Shown here one piece after another: positions 1 to 4,676 of a DNA stretch of 5,072 nt (position 1 is its first letter; every line of letters begins with the position of its first letter). This DNA comes from an uncultured Ruminococcus sp. (lineage in GTDB: Bacteria > Bacillota > Clostridia > Oscillospirales > Acutalibacteraceae): positions 1 to 5,072 of the forward strand of contig CACYDD010000043.1 of the NCBI GenBank assembly GCA_902773065.1, written 5' to 3'. A program made the position numbers and the translations under genes. The notes below the pieces were generated by a model. The model made no database searches. It was not told the DNA's origin and was given only the letters and a program-made list of their open reading frames with translations.

Positions 1-552
1 GTGTTCAATATGCTGCTGCAGATACTGGACGAAGGCAGGCTGACAGATTCTCAGGGCAGACACGTTAATTTCAGGAATACCGTCATTATCATGACTTCCA
101 ATGTGGGTGCAAGACTGATTACAGAAAAGCAGAAAAGTCTCGGGTTTTTCGGCGAGGAGGAAACAGCAGATAAAAACGAGGAAGAAACAAGACAGGCAGT
201 TCTTAGCGAACTGAAACAGCTTTTTAAGCCGGAATTTCTCAACCGTGTTGATGATATCATCGTATTTAATAAGCTGACCGAAGAGGATATTAAAAATATT
301 GCGAAAAATCTTCTTTCGGGACTTTCCGACAGACTTGGCGAACTGGATATCAATGCCGAATTTACAGATGAAGCTGTTGCGGCAGTTGCCAAAGCAGGCT
401 TTGATGAGCTTTACGGCGCACGTCCGCTGAAAAGAGCCATTCAGACAAAAATTGAAGATGCGATTTCCGAGAAAATGCTGGAAGGTTCGGTAAAGAGCGG
501 TGATACCGTAACAGTCGGTTACAAAGACGAAAAATTCACTTTTGAAACATAA
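1..552 (+). CDS. clpC: ATP-dependent Clp protease ATP-binding subunit ClpC, C-terminal part (5' end outside window)
   Basis: This is the C-terminal ~183 residues of a class I Hsp100/Clp AAA+ unfoldase, which feeds proteins to the ClpP protease in the cytoplasm. The visible part starts just after the Walker B region of the second AAA+ domain (VFNMLLQILDEGRLTDSQGR). It contains sensor 1 (TSN, N34), the arginine-finger segment FLNR (R82) and sensor 2 (YGARPLKR, R141), then the D2 small domain to the stop. An LGF tripeptide at residues 47-49, after the sensor 1 strand, matches the (I/L/V)GF loop that docks ClpP. ClpB lacks this loop, which favours ClpC. The first codon, gtg, is an internal valine codon and not a start, because the family has about 620 more residues upstream. 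ClpE is the main alternative and cannot be excluded without the N-terminus. No co-transcribed gene follows; a hairpin terminator lies about 115 bp downstream. Confidence 0.93.
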   Translation: MFNMLLQILDEGRLTDSQGRHVNFRNTVIIMTSNVGARLITEKQKSLGFFGEEETADKNEEETRQAVLSELKQLFKPEFLNRVDDIIVFNKLTEEDIKNIAKNLLSGLSDRLGELDINAEFTDEAVAAVAKAGFDELYGARPLKRAIQTKIEDAISEKMLEGSVKSGDTVTVGYKDEKFTFET

Positions 553-566
553 AGGGTGAAAGTGGT

Positions 567-587
567 CAGGATTCAGGATTCAGGAAT
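567..587. repeat. Heptamer tandem repeat (CAGGATT)n downstream of clpC
   Basis: Three 7-bp units lie 14 bp after the clpC stop: CAGGATT, CAGGATT and CAGGAAT. The array is flanked by two copies of AGGGTGA (553-559 and 591-597). The 10-mer AGGATTCAGG seen here (568-577 and 575-584) recurs at 1554-1563 in the ispF-ABC spacer. This suggests the clusters belong to one repeat family. Function is unknown. Confidence 0.7.
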
Positions 588-613
588 GTCAGGGTGAGCT
601 TTTGACAAAAAAT

Positions 614-647
614 AAAATGATCAGAACCATTATTCTACAATCATTTT
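614..647. repeat. Inverted repeat/stem-loop AAAATGAT...ATCATTTT
   Basis: AAAATGAT (614-621) and ATCATTTT (640-647) are perfectly complementary, and an inner AGAA/TTCT pair (623-626, 633-636) extends the fold. The stem is AT-rich, so it would be a weak terminator for clpC. It may instead be the outer part of the larger symmetric region centred on the strong hairpin at 669-707, since ACAATCATT (637-645) is also complementary to AATGATTGT (730-738). Confidence 0.45.
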
Positions 648-664
648 CTACCACACAAGCATAA

Positions 665-712
665 AAAACCCCATACCTTTGGGTCTCACCGCACCAAAGG
701 CATGGGGATTTT
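665..712. terminator. Bidirectional intrinsic terminator between clpC and the 42-aa minus-strand gene
   Basis: The stem pairs CCCCAT (669-674) with ATGGGG (702-707) and CCTTTGG (676-682) with CCAAAGG (694-700), with one A/C mismatch between them and an 11-nt loop. Read on the minus strand, the hairpin is followed by six T residues, which makes a good intrinsic terminator about 50 nt after the stop of the small minus-strand gene. Read on the plus strand it is followed by ATTTTAG, which is weaker but usable for clpC. The two converging units therefore probably share this terminator. Confidence 0.8.
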
Positions 713-757
713 AGTGTAAGATTATTTTTAATGATTGTGTATAATTTTTCTGGGACT

Positions 758-886
758 TTATGACGTGGGGATAAAATAATGGTTATTCAATAAATTAGAG
801 CGCGAAATAGGGTCCGGTGGCTCACCGGCAGCTTCTTCTGCGGCTAAATCCAATTCTCTCATTTTCATGATTTCATCTTTTGACAT
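758..886 (-). CDS. Small hypothetical protein, 42 aa, orphan transcription unit
   Basis: The frame runs from ATG (886-884) to TAA (760-758). A near-ideal Shine-Dalgarno (GGAGGG on the minus strand) lies 6 nt upstream of the ATG, a sigma-A-like promoter just beyond it, and a T-tailed hairpin after the stop. The combination argues for a real gene despite the short length. The N-terminal half (MSKDEIMKMRELDLAAEEAAG) is acidic and likely helical. The C-terminal half begins EPPDPISRS, is rich in Pro, Ser and Asn, and ends NHYFIPTS. There is no Cys, no hydrophobic segment and no signal peptide. I do not recognise the family. A charged helical N-half, a Gly at 21 and a polar tail superficially resemble a leader/core peptide layout, but no modification or export gene is nearby. 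It could equally be a small regulatory protein or a remnant. It is divergent from ispF and convergent with clpC. Confidence 0.6.
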   Translation of the reverse strand: MSKDEIMKMRELDLAAEEAAGEPPDPISRSNLLNNHYFIPTS

Positions 887-890
887 AGTT

Positions 891-896
891 AACCCT
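891..896 (-). promoter_or_regulatory. Ribosome binding site of the 42-aa gene
   Basis: On the minus strand the sequence reads TTGGAGGGTTAACT followed by ATG. The GGAGGG core is complementary to the 16S 3' end and sits 6 nt from the start codon. It is stronger than the SD of several larger genes in this window and is the main reason for calling this short frame a gene. Confidence 0.7.
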
Positions 897-908
897 CCAA
901 TTAAGCTT

Positions 909-936
909 ATTATATCACTTTCAATATTTTTTTCAA
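909..936 (-). promoter_or_regulatory. Sigma-A-type promoter for the 42-aa gene
   Basis: On the minus strand there is a -35 TTGAAA (936-931, 5 of 6 consensus bases), a 16-bp spacer and a perfect -10 TATAAT (914-909). Transcription would start near 902, giving a leader of about 15 nt that contains the GGAGGG ribosome binding site. Confidence 0.65.
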
Positions 937-988
937 TTAGATTTCTAAAAAAATCAGCGGTTTTAATATTTTATTCATATTATTAGTT

Positions 989-994
989 TATAAT
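989..994 (+). promoter_or_regulatory. Candidate -10 element for ispF
   Basis: A perfect TATAAT lies 55 bp upstream of the ispF start and 52 bp from the divergent promoter of the 42-aa gene. No good -35 hexamer is seen 16-18 bp upstream, because the region is nearly pure A/T. The call rests on the -10 alone. Confidence 0.35.
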
Positions 995-1049
995 CAATGA
1001 GGATGAAGAAAATGGAAATTGTATATATAAAATATGAGGAGGTAATATT

Positions 1050-1529
1050 ATGAATTTCAGAGTAGGACACGGCTATGATGTACACAGGTACGCGGCAGGA
1101 AGAAAGCTGATTCTCGGCGGTGTGGATATCCCGTTCGGGAAGGGTCTTGTCGGTCACAGTGACGCAGATGTTCTGGTTCATGCCATTATAGATTCGCTTC
1201 TCGGGGCGGCTGCACTGGGAGATATCGGCGTATTTTTTCCCGATAATGACGAACGTTTTGAGGGTGCGGACAGTATCAAGCTGCTTGAATATGTCTGCGA
1301 TTTAATTAAGCAGAACGGTTACGAAATCTCAAATATTGATGCAACCGTTATTGCACAAGCACCGAAGCTGCGCCCGTATATCACTGAAATGCGTACAAAA
1401 ATTGCAGCAGCCATGGGCGTGGATATTTCCGCTGTCAGCGTAAAGGCTACCACCGAGGAAAGACTTGGCTTTACAGGACATTTAGAGGGTGTTGCGGCAC
1501 ATTGCGTTTCATTGATTGCTAAGAACTGA
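1050..1529 (+). CDS. ispF: 2-C-methyl-D-erythritol 2,4-cyclodiphosphate synthase IspF
   Basis: IspF is a cytoplasmic enzyme of the MEP (non-mevalonate) isoprenoid pathway. It converts CDP-methylerythritol 2-phosphate to the 2,4-cyclodiphosphate with release of CMP, and the family works as a zinc-dependent homotrimer. At 159 residues it is full length. Metal ligands match the family pattern: D10 and H12 in GHGYDVHR, and H44 in GHSDADVLVHAI (residues 35-46). The G-D-I-G-x-F-F-P-D stretch (57-65) and the C-terminal KATTEERLGFTG (132-143), part of the CTP-binding and signature region, are intact. The start is set by GAGGAGG (1036-1042), 7 nt before the ATG. ispD, the usual partner or fusion partner, is not in the window, so this appears to be a stand-alone copy. 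A folded repeat region separates it from the ABC ATPase, so co-transcription is possible but not assured. Confidence 0.97.
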   Translation: MNFRVGHGYDVHRYAAGRKLILGGVDIPFGKGLVGHSDADVLVHAIIDSLLGAAALGDIGVFFPDNDERFEGADSIKLLEYVCDLIKQNGYEISNIDATVIAQAPKLRPYITEMRTKIAAAMGVDISAVSVKATTEERLGFTGHLEGVAAHCVSLIAKN

Positions 1530-1536
1530 TTTAGAG

Positions 1537-1622
1537 ACTAGGGATTAGGGGCTAGGATTCAGGGGTTAAAGTTATTCCTGAATTCAAAGTTCTTAATCCT
1601 AAATCCTAAATCCTAAATCCTG
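1537..1622. repeat. Inverted heptamer repeat array between ispF and the ABC ATPase
   Basis: The left half has four 7-bp units around the pattern NNTAGGR (ACTAGGG, ATTAGGG, GCTAGGA, TTCAGGG; 1537-1564). The right half has TTAATCC followed by three exact TAAATCC units (1593-1620). The halves are complementary (GGATTTA versus the TAGGGATTAGG type), so RNA from this spacer can form one long imperfect hairpin with G-U pairs. A separate inner stem, ATTCAGG (1557-1563) with CCTGAAT (1577-1583), is also possible. The right array ends 10 nt before the Shine-Dalgarno of the next gene. No clear T-run follows, so it is not a standard terminator. Confidence 0.75.
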
Positions 1623-1640
1623 TTTATTTGAGGTGATTGT

Positions 1641-2339
1641 TTGCTTAATGTATCACATCTGACGAAAAAATATCATCGGTTTGTCGCTGATGATAATCTG
1701 ACATTTACGGTCAATGACGGAGAAACAGCTGTGTTGGCAGGACCGAACGGTGCAGGTAAATCAACGGCGATCAAATGTATTGCAGGTCTGCTGCGTTTTG
1801 AGGGCGAAATTGAAATCTGCGGATTTAAAAATAAAAGTATCGAAGCAAAGCAGATTCTCGGCTATGTACCCGAGATCCCTGCACCGTTTGAACTTCTCAC
1901 GGTATGGGAGCATATGGAATTTATTGCTCGTGCCTATAAGCTTGAAAACTGGGAGGACAGGGCAAAGGAACTGATGCACCGTCTGGAACTGGAGGATAAG
2001 AGGGATAAGCTCGGGAAGGAGCTTTCCAAGGGTATGCAGCAGAAAATCAGTATCTGCTGTGCATTGCTGACTGAACCAAAGGTCGTATTGTTTGACGAGC
2101 CGCTGGTAGGTCTTGACCCTCATGCGATAAAAGAACTGAAATTGATGCTAAATGAAATGAAGGCAAAGGGTACAACTGTTATTATCTCTACTCATATGCT
2201 GGAAAGCGTTGAGGATGTGTGGGACAGAGTGTTTATCATGATGAATGGCAGAATTGAGGCCGAACGTACTCGCAAACAGGTGGAAGAAAGCGGAGAAAAT
2301 CTTGAGGAACTTTTCTTTGACATCACGGAGAAAAAGTAG
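1641..2339 (+). CDS. ABC transporter ATP-binding protein (ABC-2 / drug- or Na+-export type), TTG start
   Basis: This 232-residue nucleotide-binding domain would hydrolyse ATP on the cytoplasmic face of a transporter. Motifs in order: Walker A GPNGAGKST (34-42), Q-loop position occupied by Glu (GYVPE, E78) as in many export-type ATPases, signature LSKGMQQK (128-135) in place of LSGGQ, Walker B VVLFDEP (148-154) with catalytic E153, D-loop GLD (157-159), and switch His in STH (H185). The start is TTG with GAGGTGAT (1630-1637) just upstream. An in-frame TGA at 1629-1631 leaves no other start, and no in-frame ATG occurs near the N-terminus. The fold resembles CcmA/NatA/YtrB-type ATPases whose permease is usually the next gene. 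Here the next gene is convergent and unrelated, so the membrane partner is not in the window and the substrate cannot be named. Confidence 0.93.
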   Translation: MLNVSHLTKKYHRFVADDNLTFTVNDGETAVLAGPNGAGKSTAIKCIAGLLRFEGEIEICGFKNKSIEAKQILGYVPEIPAPFELLTVWEHMEFIARAYKLENWEDRAKELMHRLELEDKRDKLGKELSKGMQQKISICCALLTEPKVVLFDEPLVGLDPHAIKELKLMLNEMKAKGTTVIISTHMLESVEDVWDRVFIMMNGRIEAERTRKQVEESGENLEELFFDITEKK

Positions 2340-2349
2340 TGGTTAGATT

Positions 2350-3627
2350 TTATTGTTGTAAAAATGCTATTTCGGCGGAAACAGTTTCATCAGAAAAACT
2401 ATCGTAGGAATACAGCATAAAGCCGTCTGCACCGATTTTGCGGAGATAGTTGATTTGTGATTGAATATTGTCATCCTTTTCCAGCCATGTACCCGAATCG
2501 GCATCCGTGCCGACTTTATAGAGGGCAAGTCCGATATAGAGTTTGATATCCTTGTTTTCTGTAAGGTTTTTCCAGTTATCCGCAGCTGTCTGGAAGGGCA
2601 GAGTCGGGTGTGATTCGCTGACATAGAGCTGAGGGCAGATATAATCCGCATAACCATAAAAGCTGCACCATACGGATGGGTCTGCGCCGATTTTCAGATT
2701 GTTGTCAATATTGCACTGCGGTGATATTCCGAAAACACAGTCAGCTTTTTCATTGTGAACGGCGGAGCAGATTCCCGAAACAAGTGTATTGATATTTTCA
2801 ATGCGCCATTCCTTCTGGCTGAGAGGAAGTGCAGTGGTTTTGCAGTATGTGTTATATTCTGTTTTGTCTGGGGAAAGATTTTCGGGGTAAAAGTAATCGT
2901 CGATCTGTATGCCGTCAATGTCATAATTTCTGACGATCTCACGCACACCGTCAATAATCAGTTTGCGTACTTCGGGATAGGCAGGGTTGAGGTAAATGCT
3001 GTTGCCGCTTTGAAAAGTATAACGGTCGTTCTTGCTGTTGTCATCGTTTTTCCATTTCATGTAAGGGTTGTTTTCGGAGAGAGCAGAGGGGGTTTCATTT
3101 AATCTGACTCTTAGCGGATTGATCCACGCATGAAGTCTGAGATTATATTTTTTAGCGGTTTCAATCGCAATGGCAAGCGGATCATAAGAAAGTTCTTTGC
3201 CCTGTGTTCCGCTGATGATATGTGAAGTCGGGAAAATTTCGGAATCGTAAAGTGCATCACAAAACGGACGCACCTGTAAAATAACAGTGTTTGCGCCGAT
3301 ATCGGAAATGTCTTTCATGATTTTGTTGATTCTGCTGCGAAAGGCTTTTTCGCTTCTGTCTGTTCCGCTCATGTCAAGACTCATATACGGAACCCAAATG
3401 CCGAACATTTCTTTATCTGGTTCTTCTTTTTCGGTGCTTTGTTCCGAACTGCTTTCGGAAGGTGTTTTCGTTGACTCAGCCGATTCAGGTTCAGAGATTG
3501 CAGTGCTTGTTTCTGTTTGGATGTTGGTTTCATCATTTTGCGTAAAGGAAAGAACCCAGACACATACTACAAGCATCACAGCAGACAGGAAATAGGGCAA
3601 AATACTTTTTACATACTTTTTCATCAT
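2350..3627 (-). CDS. Membrane-anchored glycosyl hydrolase-like protein, GHL10/DUF187 family
   Basis: This 425-residue protein is probably displayed outside the membrane. Residues 3-7 are basic and 9-28 hydrophobic, forming a signal anchor or signal peptide. Residues 30-72 are a Ser/Thr/Glu/Pro-rich linker, and a TIM-barrel domain runs from about 74 to the end. Family hallmarks are visible: GIWVPY (76-81), LQVRPFCDALYDS (117-129), SGTQGKELSYDPL (139-151), LHAWINPLRV (165-174), YLNPAYPEVR (212-221) and YDIDGIQIDDYFYP (235-248). The Asp pair D243/D244 is at the expected active-site strand. Known relatives include B. subtilis YngK; the substrate is thought to be a cell-wall or extracellular glycan but cannot be read from sequence. 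The start has two adjacent Met codons, with a modest SD (AGGG, 3638-3635) 7 nt before the first. It converges on the ABC ATPase with a 10-bp gap and no room for a terminator between them. Confidence 0.88.
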   Translation of the reverse strand: MMKKYVKSILPYFLSAVMLVVCVWVLSFTQNDETNIQTETSTAISEPESAESTKTPSESSSEQSTEKEEPDKEMFGIWVPYMSLDMSGTDRSEKAFRSRINKIMKDISDIGANTVILQVRPFCDALYDSEIFPTSHIISGTQGKELSYDPLAIAIETAKKYNLRLHAWINPLRVRLNETPSALSENNPYMKWKNDDNSKNDRYTFQSGNSIYLNPAYPEVRKLIIDGVREIVRNYDIDGIQIDDYFYPENLSPDKTEYNTYCKTTALPLSQKEWRIENINTLVSGICSAVHNEKADCVFGISPQCNIDNNLKIGADPSVWCSFYGYADYICPQLYVSESHPTLPFQTAADNWKNLTENKDIKLYIGLALYKVGTDADSGTWLEKDDNIQSQINYLRKIGADGFMLYSYDSFSDETVSAEIAFLQQ

Positions 3628-3745
3628 ATCACAACCCTGATTTTATTTCTATAAAATATATCATCAGAGGAAACAGTTTATTCATTCAAAAGCTCGTTGA
3701 AAGATAGAAGTGTAAATGAACTTTAAAACTGAAAACCTGATTAGG

Positions 3746-3760
3746 AATTCATTATGAATT
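3746..3760. repeat. Perfect palindrome AATTCAT-T-ATGAATT
   Basis: A 7-bp perfect inverted repeat around a single central T lies 31 bp upstream of the DUF1294 start. It overlaps the first units of the heptamer repeat at 3751-3778. It could be an operator or simply part of the repeat element; sequence alone does not decide. Confidence 0.4.
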
Positions 3761-3778
3761 GTGAATTGTGCATTATAC
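3751..3778. repeat. Heptamer tandem repeat (ATTRTGA)n upstream of the DUF1294 gene
   Basis: Four 7-bp units occur in register: ATTATGA, ATTGTGA, ATTGTGC and ATTATAC. The last unit touches the ribosome binding site of the downstream gene (AAGGAGGA, 3779-3786). The period equals that of the clusters at 567-587 and 1537-1620, but the unit sequence differs. Confidence 0.6.
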
Positions 3779-3790
3779 AAGGAGGAAGAT

Positions 3791-4099
3791 ATGGAACTAA
3801 AGGATATTCTTAAAATTTTATTGGTAATTTATCTGGTTGCTGCCAACATAGCGGCGGTAGCAATTACTATACATGACAAAAGAGCCGCAATGAAGCACCA
3901 AAGGAGAGTCCCCGAAAGAACTCTCCTGATTGCTGCGACACTGAGTGGTTGTGTTCCGATGTATATTACCATGCGGATTATACATCACAAAACTAAGCAC
4001 CCGAAATTTATGCTGGGGATTCCTGCAATTTTTGTGGTGGAAGTGATTGCGGTAATTGTAACCGCACTGATCATCAACGGAAATGCCGCCGGTGCGTGA
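3791..4099 (+). CDS. DUF1294 family small membrane protein
   Basis: This 102-residue integral membrane protein has hydrophobic segments near residues 7-27, 45-60 and 75-96. The central part follows the DUF1294 pattern: DKRAAMKHQRRVPERTLL (residues 29-46), then a small-residue turn, then HHKTKHPKFMLGIP (65-78). In typical members the turn is Gly-rich (GG..G); here it reads SGCVPMYITM, a modest departure. The start is taken at 3791 because AAGGAGGA (3779-3786) lies 4 nt upstream. An in-frame ATG at 3761 lies inside the heptamer repeat and has no SD. Family function is not established, although some members are fused to cold-shock domains. It is divergent from the GHL10 gene and convergent with the helical protein at 4145-4579. 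Confidence 0.85.
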   Translation: MELKDILKILLVIYLVAANIAAVAITIHDKRAAMKHQRRVPERTLLIAATLSGCVPMYITMRIIHHKTKHPKFMLGIPAIFVVEVIAVIVTALIINGNAAGA

Positions 4100-4104
4100 T
4101 CGTT

Positions 4105-4144
4105 GGCACTCCGCAAAATATCATTGACAGCGGAGGCACTCCGC
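4105..4144. repeat. Direct repeat GGCACTCCGC with competing hairpins
   Basis: GGCACTCCGC occurs at 4105-4114 and again at 4135-4144. Between them GCGGAG (4130-4135) can pair with either CTCCGC copy (4109-4114 or 4139-4144), giving two mutually exclusive stems. The 3' stem has a loop of only three bases. The region fills the gap between two convergent stop codons, so a terminator role is plausible, but no T-run follows on either strand. Confidence 0.5.
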
Positions 4145-4579
4145 TCACATCAGAAACGCTTTCAGGTTGTCAATATGACGTTCTTCGTTTTTGATGAATT
4201 TTCCGGCATAATCCGTAATATTGTCTGAAGCATTCTTGCAGGCACCGATATGCTTTGTGAGGTCGATAATTCCCATAGTTGTGCCGTTGATCATCATTTC
4301 GGCAATGTGGTCTGAGGAAACATCATTCAGCGTATTAAGCTGAATCGAGCCCCACATGGCTGCCTTGGAAAACATACTGTTTTCCTCCGGCACAATGCCG
4401 CCGCTGATGAGTGTGCGTTCGGTCTGTGATTTGGCTTTGGAATAGTCGTTGTACTGTTCTTCCAACTCATTTTTGAGCTGTGTTTCTTTTGTCTTCGGCA
4501 GTACCGTTTTAATGGCTTCCATGCCTGTTTCGGAAAGCTTGTAGATTCCGCCAAGAAGATTTTTATCATCATTATTCAT
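4145..4579 (-). CDS. Uncharacterised helical protein, possible ferritin-like four-helix bundle
   Basis: This 144-residue protein has no signal peptide or membrane segment and is expected to be cytoplasmic. Predicted helices, judged by eye, lie at about 5-27, 32-60, 69-110 and 116-143, separated by short breaks at KT, GGIVPEEN and CKNAS. The most conserved-looking stretch is SDHIAEMMINGTTMGIIDLT (89-108). The last helix has ExxH (E132-H135), the spacing used by ferritin-like metal sites, and helix 1 has E17 and E21. Similar short proteins occur in Clostridia as hypothetical or DUF2383-like entries; that link is from memory and uncertain. The start has an SD (GGGAG, 4593-4589) 9 nt upstream. 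It is divergent from the LUD-domain gene with a 97-bp spacer, so shared control of the two is possible. A metal-binding role is inference only. Confidence 0.75.
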   Translation of the reverse strand: MNNDDKNLLGGIYKLSETGMEAIKTVLPKTKETQLKNELEEQYNDYSKAKSQTERTLISGGIVPEENSMFSKAAMWGSIQLNTLNDVSSDHIAEMMINGTTMGIIDLTKHIGACKNASDNITDYAGKFIKNEERHIDNLKAFLM

Positions 4580-4617
4580 ACAAGAAAACTCCCTTTTTTA
4601 ATTTGAATAGTGTTGTG

Positions 4618-4636
4618 ATAACAGTATTGGCGTTAT
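4618..4636. promoter_or_regulatory. Possible operator ATAAC-N9-GTTAT in the divergent spacer
   Basis: A 5-bp inverted repeat (4618-4622 with 4632-4636) sits in the middle of the 97-bp region between two divergent genes, a normal place for a repressor or activator site. The repeat is short and could arise by chance in AT-rich DNA. Promoter hexamers on both sides are unclear. Confidence 0.2.
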
Positions 4637-4676
4637 TTTTTATATTTATACAATTTTTAGAGTAGGTGATTTAATT

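Noticed and set aside
1..3. GTG at the window edge as the clpC start codon
   Set aside because: It encodes an internal Val in the conserved DVFN segment of the second AAA+ domain; the gene simply enters from outside the window.
51..392. 113-codon minus-strand frame inside clpC
   Set aside because: Lies antisense to a well-conserved gene, has a Ser/Leu-rich composition typical of a shadow frame, and shows no ribosome binding site I can support.
997..1053. Short upstream frame ending TGA across the ispF ATG (ATGA overlap), a possible leader peptide
   Set aside because: The predicted transcript would begin near 1001, removing or exposing too little sequence for an SD. Only a weak GAGG (999-1002) could serve an internal ATG at 1012.
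975..1181. 68-codon minus-strand frame over the ispF start
   Set aside because: Overlaps the conserved N-terminus of ispF and its leader, and the product has no recognisable pattern.
1593..1620. Repeats as a CRISPR array
   Set aside because: Units are 7 bp and directly adjacent with no spacers, and no cas gene is present.
2755..3102. 115-codon plus-strand frame inside the GHL10 gene, with other overlapping frames there
   Set aside because: They lie across the conserved catalytic core of the minus-strand gene and are composition shadows without supporting signals.
3562..3564. Cys22 of the GHL10 protein as a lipoprotein lipobox
   Set aside because: The preceding residues are LVV, lacking the small residue expected at -1, so a plain signal anchor or signal peptide is more likely.
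3761..3790. Upstream ATG at 3761 as start of the DUF1294 gene
   Set aside because: It lies within the heptamer repeat without a ribosome binding site, whereas ATG 3791 has AAGGAGGA just upstream and gives an N-terminus fitting the family.
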